NCBI GenBank assembly: GCA_002432545.1
Contig: DJFR01000234.1
Location: 9,046-15,667, forward strand
Direction: 5' to 3'
Length of the DNA stretch: 6,622 bases
From: Flammeovirgaceae bacterium UBA5867
GTDB lineage: Bacteria; Bacteroidota; Bacteroidia; Cytophagales; Cyclobacteriaceae
Below, piece after piece: positions 1-6,185 of this stretch (its first letter is position 1; every line of letters begins with the position of its first letter). Under the pieces are notes generated by a model. The model saw only the letters and a program-made list of their open reading frames with translations. It was not told where the DNA came from and ran no database searches. The translations under genes were made by a program, and so were the position numbers.

Positions 1-545
1 GGACTTTCCAGTTGAAGCGAATCCTGCAATACAAAGGCAGTAGAGAAAGTATACAGTTTACCGTAGCGGTTACCGATATATATCTTTTGATGCAACGTGT
101 CGGCTTTAATCAACGTAACGAGCGGCATTCCCTGCACGTGTAAATTTACAGCCGTAACATCAAACTGTGTAACCGGTTTTGTTGCAGCAGGAGGGAGTTG
201 TGTTAGTGAATCAGGGGCAAGTCGTTCATAGTACTTTCGGATAAGCTCAAACTCTTCTTCCGAAAGCATGGGTTGTGGAGGCAGTGTCTGAACAACAATC
301 TCGCGATCGGCATCCGACATTTGCATCAGCATCTGCATGTTGCTAAAGCCCATGCGAAATGCCATCTGCGGAAGCACTTTGTCAGTCCATGTTTTTTTAT
401 CGAGCAGCGCAGGGTCCGGAAAGGTATGGCAACTGCCGCAGTATTGTTTGGCGAGTCGTTCTTCTTTTTCGGGTTGTGTTTCGCAGCCGGCAAAATATAG
501 TATACCGATGCAGGCCAGGAGTATTGCTAAAACAGAACGCTGCAT
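1..545 (-). CDS. c-type cytochrome lipoprotein, N-terminal part (C-terminus beyond left edge)
   Basis: The reading frame starts at the ATG at 543-545 and stays open for 181 codons to the window edge, so only the N-terminal part is visible. Residues 1-20 form a lipoprotein signal with lipobox FAGC, placing the lipidated cysteine at 21. A haem-attachment motif CGSCH follows at 36-40, then the FPDP stretch and a helical segment containing six methionines (M61, M65, M70, M72, M74, M76), one of which probably serves as the distal haem ligand. From about residue 125 the sequence becomes beta-rich (for example KIYIGNRYGKLYTF near 154-167), resembling the first blade of a beta-propeller. Bacteroidota proteins with this start often continue into FG-GAP/VCBS-type repeats; that continuation is inferred. 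The protein should be anchored to an envelope membrane and carry covalent haem. It lies 12 bp downstream of the DUF4159 gene on the same strand, so the two are probably one transcript. Its electron partner or substrate cannot be told. Confidence 0.85.
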   Translation of the reverse strand, partial: MQRSVLAILLACIGILYFAGCETQPEKEERLAKQYCGSCHTFPDPALLDKKTWTDKVLPQMAFRMGFSNMQMLMQMSDADREIVVQTLPPQPMLSEEEFELIRKYYERLAPDSLTQLPPAATKPVTQFDVTAVNLHVQGMPLVTLIKADTLHQKIYIGNRYGKLYTFSTAFVLQDSLQLES

Positions 546-557
546 CCCGATCTATAC

Positions 558-1235
558 TTAGAGCGAACTGGTGAAACAATAAGAAATAATATTTGCGCCC
601 ATACGCAGCGCCTGCAGACGTTTCTCTTCCGGATCGTTATGTATGCGCTGATCTTCCCAGCCGTTGCCCAGGTCGCACTCAAACGAATAATATACCACGA
701 GCCGTCCCTGGTATATAAGTCCTAAACCCTGCGCAGGTTTGCCATCGTGCTCGTGTATCTTCGGTATACCTTTGGGGAAATCGAATTTCTGGTGATAGAT
801 CGGATGATCGTACGGTAAATCTACCAGCTCAAGTTCGGGAAATACTTTCTTCAGTTCAATACGTATAAATTTATCGAGACCATAGTTATCGTCAATGTGC
901 AGAAAACCACCGCCCGTCAGGTACTTTCGTAAATTACTCGCATCGGCATCGGTAAATACTACATTGCCGTGACCCGTCATATATACATAAGGGTATAAAA
1001 ATATATCGCGGCTTCCGGTCTCTACTATATCTTCTTCGGCAGCAATCGTCATGTTCAGTTCGCGGTTGCAGAACTCAATCAGGTTCGGTAAAGCAGTTTT
1101 ATTGGCATACCAGTCGCCACCACCCTGGTATTTTAGTTTGGCGATCTTTACCGGTATCTGTCCAAACCCTATACCGGCTGCACACAAAAGGAACAGAAGC
1201 ATTATAAATCTTACTCGCATAGTTATCCGGCCCAT
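558..1235 (-). CDS. Exported DUF4159 family protein
   Basis: This 225-residue protein carries a signal peptide (hydrophobic core about residues 9-23, probable cleavage after GFG at 25) and is then almost entirely a DUF4159 domain. Motifs I associate with the family are YQGGGDWY (36-43), the MTGHG turn (86-90), LRKYLTGGGFLHIDDN (102-117), HPIYH (144-148) and YSFECDLGNGWED (183-195). DUF4159 has no established biochemical role. From memory it belongs with the class I glutamine-amidotransferase-like/ThuA-like flavodoxin folds, and the GGGFLHIDD strand-turn fits that, but no Cys-His-Glu catalytic triad is obvious. Location should be periplasmic. The start at 1235 is the longest choice; an in-frame ATG at 1218-1220 (Met6, MRVRFIM...) gives a more typical signal peptide and may be the true start. 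It is the first gene of a leftward unit with the cytochrome lipoprotein, which suggests a shared envelope function. DUF4159 assignment is firm; function is unknown. Confidence 0.88.
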   Translation of the reverse strand: MGRITMRVRFIMLLFLLCAAGIGFGQIPVKIAKLKYQGGGDWYANKTALPNLIEFCNRELNMTIAAEEDIVETGSRDIFLYPYVYMTGHGNVVFTDADASNLRKYLTGGGFLHIDDNYGLDKFIRIELKKVFPELELVDLPYDHPIYHQKFDFPKGIPKIHEHDGKPAQGLGLIYQGRLVVYYSFECDLGNGWEDQRIHNDPEEKRLQALRMGANIISYCFTSSL

Positions 1236-1337
1236 TTATCAGCCCTTTAGATGTCAAAAATAATTTTTTTTAGGTGTTAAACCTTCACACCTTCCTACAA
1301 TCTAAGCCTAAACATTCACCTGAAATTCACTATTAAA
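1236..1337. other. Divergent intergenic region with one promoter-like box and one dyad
   Basis: This spacer separates the leftward DUF4159 gene from the rightward lipoprotein gene and must hold the start signals of both. It is AT-rich, with an eight-base A/T run next to a TATTTTTG box on the minus strand (1255-1262). A short inverted repeat, AGGTGT at 1272-1277 and ACACCT at 1287-1292 with a nine-base loop, lies near the middle. For the plus-strand gene I see no TAnnTTTG match, so its promoter is not identified. No Shine-Dalgarno sequence of note precedes either start. Confidence 0.5.
1255..1262 (-). promoter_or_regulatory. Bacteroidota -7-like box upstream of DUF4159 gene
   Basis: On the minus strand this reads TATTTTTG, an exact match to the TAnnTTTG -7 element known for Bacteroidota primary sigma factor. 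It lies 19 bp before the upstream DUF4159 ATG (1235) and 34 bp before the alternative ATG (1220). The predicted transcript start would leave a 5' leader of roughly 13 or 28 nt. A clear TTTG -33 partner is not visible at the usual spacing, and the A/T-rich setting makes chance matches likely. Confidence 0.35.
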
Positions 1338-2216
1338 ATGAAAATTACAAACCACCTTACACGATTTTCCTCTGGCGGCCTGATGGCGGCAGTTTTGTTC
1401 ATGGCTTCATGCCAGGATGATGAGAAACGCCTGACGGTTCAGGACACGCAGGATATTTCTGAAGAAGCACTCACGGATTCTTATTATCAGGATGTTGATG
1501 ATATGGGAAGTGTTGCTATCGGGACACCGAGTGATACAGAATTGAGTGGCGGACGAAAAGCCGCTACCATTGTTATTGACGATGATCGTTTCGGTTGTGA
1601 TGGTGTAGTGGTTACGATCACACCCGATGCCGAGTCTACCGCAGATATACCAAAAGGAAAAATTACGGTTGACTTCGGAACGCTGGGTTGTAAGGATGCG
1701 AAAGGAAATGTGCGTAAAGGAAAGATCATCTTCTCTTACTATAAAAGACGTTTTCAACCAGGCTCTACCGTGGTGGCTACTACCGAGAATTACTATATCA
1801 ACGGTATCAAACTGGAAGGTGTTCGCACATCTACCAATATAACAGGAAGCACGGAAGAAGCTCCTAAATTCAACGTAGTATTAGCCAATGGCAAAGCAAC
1901 TTTTGTTGATGGCAGTGTTGCTACACGTGAATCTGATATAACGTGGTCGTGGCAGAGAGGTGCAAGTGCAAGCCTTGATAAACTGGTGATCGACAAGGTA
2001 AGCACAGCCTCCGGTACAACACGTGGCGGAAGAACGTACGAAGTTTCACTAACCGAAGATCTGATCTATAACCGTACATGCTTCGTTGCTATAGACGGTG
2101 TGAAACGGTATATAATTGATGGCAGTAAAGAAATTGTAATTGACTATGGTGTAGGAGATTGCAATACCATATCGGTAACGGTAAACGGAATTACCCGTAG
2201 CCTGAACGTTAACTAA
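1338..2216 (+). CDS. Hypothetical lipoprotein with internally repeated four-cysteine body
   Basis: I do not recognise a named family for this 292-residue protein. It begins with a lipoprotein signal ending in FMASC (lipidated C25), followed by an acidic linker (about 26-70) rich in D, E, Q and S, typical of an exposed tether. The remainder looks like an all-beta body with only four further cysteines, C87, C118, C248 and C275, spaced 31 and 27 residues apart within each pair. The two halves resemble each other: GKITVDFGTLGCKDAKGNVR (108-126) aligns with KEIVIDYGVGDCNTISVTVN (264-283), and each is preceded at a similar distance by a FGCDGVVVTI or TCFVAIDGV stretch. This suggests a duplicated domain, with each pair able to form a disulphide. 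Similar DFG..GC.D..GN.RKG signatures occur, in my recollection, in uncharacterised Bacteroidota lipoproteins. It is probably a monocistron, being followed directly by a strong terminator. The start at 1338 is the only one that keeps an intact signal peptide. Confidence 0.85.
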   Translation: MKITNHLTRFSSGGLMAAVLFMASCQDDEKRLTVQDTQDISEEALTDSYYQDVDDMGSVAIGTPSDTELSGGRKAATIVIDDDRFGCDGVVVTITPDAESTADIPKGKITVDFGTLGCKDAKGNVRKGKIIFSYYKRRFQPGSTVVATTENYYINGIKLEGVRTSTNITGSTEEAPKFNVVLANGKATFVDGSVATRESDITWSWQRGASASLDKLVIDKVSTASGTTRGGRTYEVSLTEDLIYNRTCFVAIDGVKRYIIDGSKEIVIDYGVGDCNTISVTVNGITRSLNVN

Positions 2217-2237
2217 ATACGATCGGAACAGTATATG

Positions 2238-2276
2238 AAGGCGACTGCCCTGCAGGGGGCGGTCGCTTTTTGTTTT
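2238..2276 (+). terminator. Rho-independent terminator after the hypothetical lipoprotein gene
   Basis: A G+C-rich hairpin has arms GCGACTGCCC (2241-2250) and GGGCGGTCGC (2257-2266). The ten-pair stem includes one T-G wobble and closes a six-base loop. It is followed by the T-rich tract CTTTTTGTTTT, and AA at 2238-2239 can pair with the first Ts. It starts about 20 bp after the stop codon of the upstream gene and insulates the ABC transporter gene from read-through. Confidence 0.9.
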
Positions 2277-2318
2277 GTACGATATTCAAACGGTGCGCAT
2301 TTTTATCGTTTTAATTAC

Positions 2319-2325
2319 TATTTTG
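2319..2325 (+). promoter_or_regulatory. Possible imperfect -7 box before the ABC transporter gene
   Basis: The sequence TATTTTG, one T short of TAnnTTTG, sits in an AT-rich stretch 20 bp before the ATG, between the upstream terminator and the ABC gene. Because that terminator blocks upstream transcription, a promoter must lie in 2277-2345, and this is the best candidate I can see. No convincing -33 box accompanies it. Confidence 0.25.
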
Positions 2326-2345
2326 GACGCACCTAGACCGAATCT

Positions 2346-5300
2346 ATGAGTGAAGAACTGCTCAAGGCGATCATACAACTTTTTGCCATCGTTGCTCGCG
2401 AGCGTATTACAGAAGATGAGCGTACGAAGATCAAGGAGTTCCTCAGTGTGCACCTGAACCGCGAGGCTACAAATTACTATCTGAAACTTTTTGATGAGTT
2501 CTGTCAGACGCACGAGATCAATACACGACAGGAACTGAGTTCGCTGGATGAAGACACGCAACAGTTTGTAGATGACTGGGCGCGCATCATGCAGATTGTA
2601 AAGCAGGTGAACCAGGCACTCACCATGCAACAGAAGATGGTGCTCATCATCAAGATCATCGAGCTGTTATTTGTTGACAATGATATATCCGATCGCCAGG
2701 GTAATCTTATTTTTTATATAGGACAGGCGCTGAAGATTCCGCAGCACGATGTACATGCGCTGCAGAATTTTGTTACCGGTCAGGATATTGATGAACTGTC
2801 GTCCAAAGACGTACTGATTATAGATGAAGGTTCCGGTGAATATGACGGACCGCGCATCATCGAGAAAGATCTCACCGGTCTTATTGCTATATTAAGACTA
2901 TCAGATAGTGAAACGTATTTCATAAAGTATCTCGGCATCACAACGGTATACCTCAACAGTATTTTGTTGAAGAGCCGGAAAATTGATGTGTTCCCAACCG
3001 GCAGTACCATTCGTGGTGATAAAGTAGGACCGATCTACTATAGCGATGTTATCGGTAAATTCTTAACCAAGGAGCATCAGACATCACTGACGTTTACGGC
3101 CGATCACCTCTTCTATCATTTCAAAACCGGGAGAGCCGGTATACAGAATGTAAATATAGCGGAGACGGGTGGTAAACTTATCGGACTGATGGGTGCCAGT
3201 GGTTCGGGTAAATCTACCCTGCTTAATGTATTAAACGGAACGGAGAAACCTTCGAGCGGGCGTGTACTCATCAACGGTATAAATATTCATGAGAACCCGA
3301 ACAGAGTCAGCGGCATCATCGGGTATGTTCCGCAGGATGATTTGCTGATCGAAGAGTTGAGTGTATTCGATAACCTGTACTACGCTGCTAAACTTTGCTT
3401 CGGCCACTACGAAGAGAAGCAGATTATAGAACTGGTTATGCGCACGCTGATGAACCTCGGCCTTACCGAGATTCGCCATCTGAAGGTAGGCACTCCGTTG
3501 AACAAGACGATCAGTGGCGGCCAGCGCAAGCGTCTCAATATAGCGCTTGAACTTTTACGTGAACCGGCTATTCTTTTTGTGGACGAACCAACTTCCGGTT
3601 TATCGTCACGTGATTCTGAAAATATCATGGACTTGCTCAAGGAACTTGCCTTGCGTGGTAAAATGGTGTTCGTGGTTATTCACCAGCCGTCATCCGATAT
3701 CTTCAAGATGTTCGATACGCTGATCATCCTGGATGTTGGCGGGTTCCAGATATATTATGGCAACCCGATCGAAGCGGTTATATACTTCCGCGACATCATG
3801 CATGCTGCCAATAAAACACAGGGGGCATGTCCGGAATGTGGTAATATAAATCCCGAGCAGATCTTCAGTATCATTGAAACTAAAATTGTAAATGAATACG
3901 GAAGGCTGACCAATACCCGTAAAGTATCACCGGGGCAATGGTACCAGTTCTTCAAGCAACGCATCAAGATACCACGCGTTACGCATGTGCAGGAAAAACT
4001 TCCGGTAGCGCAGGAGATGCCGAACTGGATCAACCAGCTTAAAGTATTTATTACCCGCGATGTGCTGGCCAAACTGTCCAACCGGCAATACCTGCTCATT
4101 AATATACTTGAGGCGCCATTGCTGGCATCCTTCATTGCCTTTATGGTGAAGTACTACAACGTGCTGGAGGGGGATCCGAAATATACTTTCTTCAATAACA
4201 ATAACGTTCCGGTATATTTCTTTATGAGTGTAGTGGTAGCGTTGTTTTTCGGATTGACGATGAGTGCCGAAGAAATTTTTCGCGACCGGAAGATCCTGAA
4301 GCGTGAGCAGTTTCTGCATTTAAGTCGCAGCAGTTACCTCGTATCGAAAGTAGGCGTTATGTTTGGTATATCTGCTTTCCAGACGTTGCTGTTTACCCTG
4401 ATCGGCAATGCTATACTGGAAATACCGCTGACGGAAGTTCGTTACTGGCTGATACTTTTCAGTTGCTCGTGCTTTGCCAATATGCTCGGTCTTAATATTT
4501 CGGCATCGTTCAACTCGGCCGTTACCATCTATATACTTATACCGGTATTGCTGATACCGCAGTTGCTGCTGAGCGGTGTGGTGATCAGTTTCGATAAATT
4601 CAACCCGAGTGTTGGTAAACCAATCGGTATACCGATAGCCGGAGAGGTGATGGCATCGCGCTGGGCATTTGAAGCCTATATGGTTACGCAGTTTAAAGAC
4701 AATCCGTTTGAGCGCCAGTTCTATGATTTTGATAAAGTAGCAGCGGAGTCCGATTACAAGCGCGTATACTATATACCGGCACTGGAGTCCAAACTGGCGT
4801 ATTGCCTGAACAACCGCAGCCAGTGGCGTAACCGTAACAACGAAGAAATGACGGGGGCATTTGAGTTGCTGCAACACGAGATACGCCATGAACTTACCCT
4901 GGTAGGGCAACGCGAGTTTCCGGAGATCGGGGAGCTTGCTACCGGTAAATTTGATTCAACTGTATTTTCAAGAACGATGGCTGTTCTGGCTACACTGAAA
5001 CGTTACTACCGGATGCAGGCAGATAATGCCATAAAGAAAAAAGAACAATTGGTAGCCACCTTAACGGCTACTCCGGAACGCGCCCGTGCATTCGAAACGA
5101 TGAAGCTGGAGTATGTAAACAAAGCCGTGAGTGATGCTGTAAAAAATATAGCGACCTCCGAACGCATTGTGGAGTATGATGGAAGATTGATCCAGAAGAT
5201 ATACCCGATCTACGAAGATGAACATCAACCGGCACACTGGCTGGACTTCTCGGCTAACCTGCATCAACCGACCAAATACTTTTTAGGCCGCACCTTCGAT

Positions 5301-5435
5301 ACGCTATATTTTAACCTGGGTGTGATCTGGAGTATGACCATTGTGCTGTTCATCACTTTATATTATGATGTGCTGAAGCGCCTGATACGTGTGCTCGAAA
5401 ATCAGCGCAAATACAGAAGGAAGGACCGATCGTAA
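2346..5435 (+). CDS. ABCG-like single-chain ABC transporter (TerB-like N-terminus, NBD, ABC-2 membrane domain)
   Basis: This 1029-residue protein is a half-transporter with the nucleotide-binding domain before the membrane domain, expected to dimerise in the inner membrane; the substrate is unknown. Residues 1-145 are helical with two TerB-like units (about 5-52 and 95-145, the second with LLFVDNDISDRQGN). Residues about 155-245 are beta-rich and may be a degenerate FHA-like domain (VYLNSILL, GSTIRG). The ATPase (about 247-480) is complete: Walker A GASGSGKST (283-291), Q-loop Q330, signature ISGGQ (389-393), Walker B ending in FVDE (D413, E414), and switch H446. The linker holds a CPEC pair (C495, C498). 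Predicted membrane helices lie near 583-601, 622-640, 665-690, 699-719, 724-747 and 986-1006. About 240 residues separate helices 5 and 6 and should face the periplasm. The basic C-terminus (1011-1028) fits a cytoplasmic end. There is no Shine-Dalgarno sequence; the start gives the complete helical N-terminus and lies 69 bp after the preceding terminator. All catalytic motifs are intact. Confidence 0.93.
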   Translation: MSEELLKAIIQLFAIVARERITEDERTKIKEFLSVHLNREATNYYLKLFDEFCQTHEINTRQELSSLDEDTQQFVDDWARIMQIVKQVNQALTMQQKMVLIIKIIELLFVDNDISDRQGNLIFYIGQALKIPQHDVHALQNFVTGQDIDELSSKDVLIIDEGSGEYDGPRIIEKDLTGLIAILRLSDSETYFIKYLGITTVYLNSILLKSRKIDVFPTGSTIRGDKVGPIYYSDVIGKFLTKEHQTSLTFTADHLFYHFKTGRAGIQNVNIAETGGKLIGLMGASGSGKSTLLNVLNGTEKPSSGRVLINGINIHENPNRVSGIIGYVPQDDLLIEELSVFDNLYYAAKLCFGHYEEKQIIELVMRTLMNLGLTEIRHLKVGTPLNKTISGGQRKRLNIALELLREPAILFVDEPTSGLSSRDSENIMDLLKELALRGKMVFVVIHQPSSDIFKMFDTLIILDVGGFQIYYGNPIEAVIYFRDIMHAANKTQGACPECGNINPEQIFSIIETKIVNEYGRLTNTRKVSPGQWYQFFKQRIKIPRVTHVQEKLPVAQEMPNWINQLKVFITRDVLAKLSNRQYLLINILEAPLLASFIAFMVKYYNVLEGDPKYTFFNNNNVPVYFFMSVVVALFFGLTMSAEEIFRDRKILKREQFLHLSRSSYLVSKVGVMFGISAFQTLLFTLIGNAILEIPLTEVRYWLILFSCSCFANMLGLNISASFNSAVTIYILIPVLLIPQLLLSGVVISFDKFNPSVGKPIGIPIAGEVMASRWAFEAYMVTQFKDNPFERQFYDFDKVAAESDYKRVYYIPALESKLAYCLNNRSQWRNRNNEEMTGAFELLQHEIRHELTLVGQREFPEIGELATGKFDSTVFSRTMAVLATLKRYYRMQADNAIKKKEQLVATLTATPERARAFETMKLEYVNKAVSDAVKNIATSERIVEYDGRLIQKIYPIYEDEHQPAHWLDFSANLHQPTKYFLGRTFDTLYFNLGVIWSMTIVLFITLYYDVLKRLIRVLENQRKYRRKDRS

Positions 5436-5561
5436 GCCAGAGTTTTATATTTTTGCTGCCAGCAATCCGATATATACTCTGGATTTATAAAGTATATGTT
5501 GCTCCATACAATGGCTATATAGCTGTGTATCCGGTTTCCTGAAACTATAAAACAGACATAC
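5436..5561. other. Dyad-rich spacer between ABC transporter and His-rich lipoprotein genes
   Basis: The 126-bp AT-rich spacer holds several inverted repeats. CCAGAGT (5437-5443) pairs with ACTCTGG (5476-5482). TTGCTGCCAGCAA (5453-5465) is a 13-base palindrome about a central C. ATATAC (5472-5477) pairs with GTATAT (5492-5497). GCTATATAGC (5514-5523) is a perfect ten-base palindrome, and GTTTC/GAAAC flank CT at 5534-5545. No hairpin is followed by a T-tract, so I do not call a terminator. The spacer could hold a promoter and operator for the lipoprotein gene or processing structures in a joint transcript. Individual short dyads may be chance. Confidence 0.4.
5448..5455 (+). promoter_or_regulatory. 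Bacteroidota -7-like box upstream of His-rich lipoprotein gene
   Basis: TATTTTTG exactly matches the TAnnTTTG element and lies between the CCAGAGT and ACTCTGG arms of the surrounding dyad. The expected start point, about seven bases downstream, would fall inside the TTGCTGCCAGCAA palindrome, giving a 5' leader near 100 nt. No good -33 TTTG is visible; the expected place overlaps the end of the ABC gene. The arrangement is suggestive of a controlled promoter but remains unproven. Confidence 0.35.
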
Positions 5562-6023
5562 ATGAAAGTGAGATCTTTATTCTTTTTAACACTGTTGGCG
5601 GCCGGAGTGCTTAGCGCATGTTCCGGCAAGAAAGATGGTCATGATGAACACGGACATGATCATGAACACGAGCATAAAGTATCGAAAGATGAGTGGAAAG
5701 AGATGGATGATTTTCATACGCTGATGGCAGATGCGTTCCATCCCTATAAAGACTCAACCAACCTGGAACCTGCCAAGACAAAAGCTGTTGCGTTAGCAGC
5801 CGCAGCGGACAAGTGGGCCAATGCACCACTGCCTGAGAAAGTAAATAACGATGAAGTAAAGTCGAAGCTTGAAACGTTAAAGGCCGGTACAGCATCGTTC
5901 GTAGAAACGGTTAAGTCTGGTGATGACAAAAAGATTGGTGACGAACTTACCGCGCTGCACGATCAGTTTCATGAGATACAGGAAGCATGGTATGGTGGTG
6001 GTCATGGTGAACATCATCATTAA
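5562..6023 (+). CDS. Small histidine-rich lipoprotein, likely metal-binding
   Basis: This 153-residue protein has a lipoprotein signal with lipobox LSAC (lipidated C20), so it should be membrane-anchored outside the cytoplasm. Right after the anchor comes an alternating His/Asp/Glu tract with histidines at 27, 30, 32, 34, 36 and 38, and the protein ends in a second cluster (H148, H151-H153). Between them is an alpha-helical core, with probable helices near 41-60, 69-86, 96-118 and 123-143. It contains paired histidines H52/H60 and H133/H137 on helix faces. The four-helix layout recalls cytochrome c'/b562-like bundles, but no CXXCH motif is present, so covalent haem is excluded. Binding of Zn, Cu, Ni or Co, as a buffer or donor, is an inference from composition only. 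It follows the ABC gene by 126 bp on the same strand and is closed by its own terminator. I do not recognise a characterised family. Confidence 0.87.
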   Translation: MKVRSLFFLTLLAAGVLSACSGKKDGHDEHGHDHEHEHKVSKDEWKEMDDFHTLMADAFHPYKDSTNLEPAKTKAVALAAAADKWANAPLPEKVNNDEVKSKLETLKAGTASFVETVKSGDDKKIGDELTALHDQFHEIQEAWYGGGHGEHHH

Positions 6024-6044
6024 CGGATAAACACTTCGCGATAG

Positions 6045-6077
6045 AAGCCGGGTCTTGAAAAAGAGCCGGCTTTATTT
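6045..6077 (+). terminator. Rho-independent terminator after His-rich lipoprotein gene
   Basis: The arms AAGCCGG (6045-6051) and CCGGCTT (6066-6072) pair perfectly. After one G-G mismatch the stem continues with TCTT (6053-6056) against AAGA (6061-6064), closed by a GAAA tetraloop at 6057-6060. The T-rich tail TTTATTT follows. It lies about 20 bp after the stop codon and ends the ABC/lipoprotein block before the serine lyase gene. Confidence 0.92.
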
Positions 6078-6117
6078 ATGATAGCCCCTTGATAATTACC
6101 GCCCTTGCCATCAATTT

Positions 6118-6125
6118 TAAATTTG
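6118..6125 (+). promoter_or_regulatory. Bacteroidota -7-like box upstream of sdaAB
   Basis: TAAATTTG exactly matches TAnnTTTG and lies 60 bp before the sdaAB ATG, after the preceding terminator, so a promoter in this region is expected. The nearest TTG triplets upstream (6105-6107 and 6089-6091) are at spacings shorter and longer than the usual 19-21 bases, so the -33 element is uncertain. A TATAAT at 6130-6135 is an alternative. Confidence 0.35.
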
Positions 6126-6185
6126 TCTGTATAATTTATGTAACGCTGTTATCCTTTTTGCGACATATTGCGTAATCTAACCCGT

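Noticed and set aside
273..579. Several short open frames on both strands over the cytochrome gene start
   Set aside because: They overlap the minus-strand frame that carries the lipobox and CGSCH motif, and none shows a domain or sensible composition.
1407..1757. Minus-strand open frame of 116 codons across the hypothetical lipoprotein gene
   Set aside because: The plus-strand frame has a signal peptide, a lipobox, a full-length body and a terminator after it; the antisense frame has none of these.
4320..4910. Long minus-strand open frame (196 codons) inside the ABC transporter gene
   Set aside because: It lies fully antisense to a gene with intact ABC motifs and well-formed membrane helices. 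Its translation is rich in basic and aromatic residues without recognisable motifs. The abutting antisense frame at 3927-4319 is rejected for the same reason.
5437..5482. CCAGAGT/ACTCTGG inverted repeat as a terminator of the ABC gene
   Set aside because: The stem is only seven pairs with a 32-base interior, and no T-tract follows the right arm. An operator or chance dyad is more likely.
5611..5929. Minus-strand open frames over the His-rich lipoprotein gene
   Set aside because: Histidine and aspartate codons read in reverse give apparent open frames; the plus-strand protein has a clear lipoprotein signal and a following terminator.
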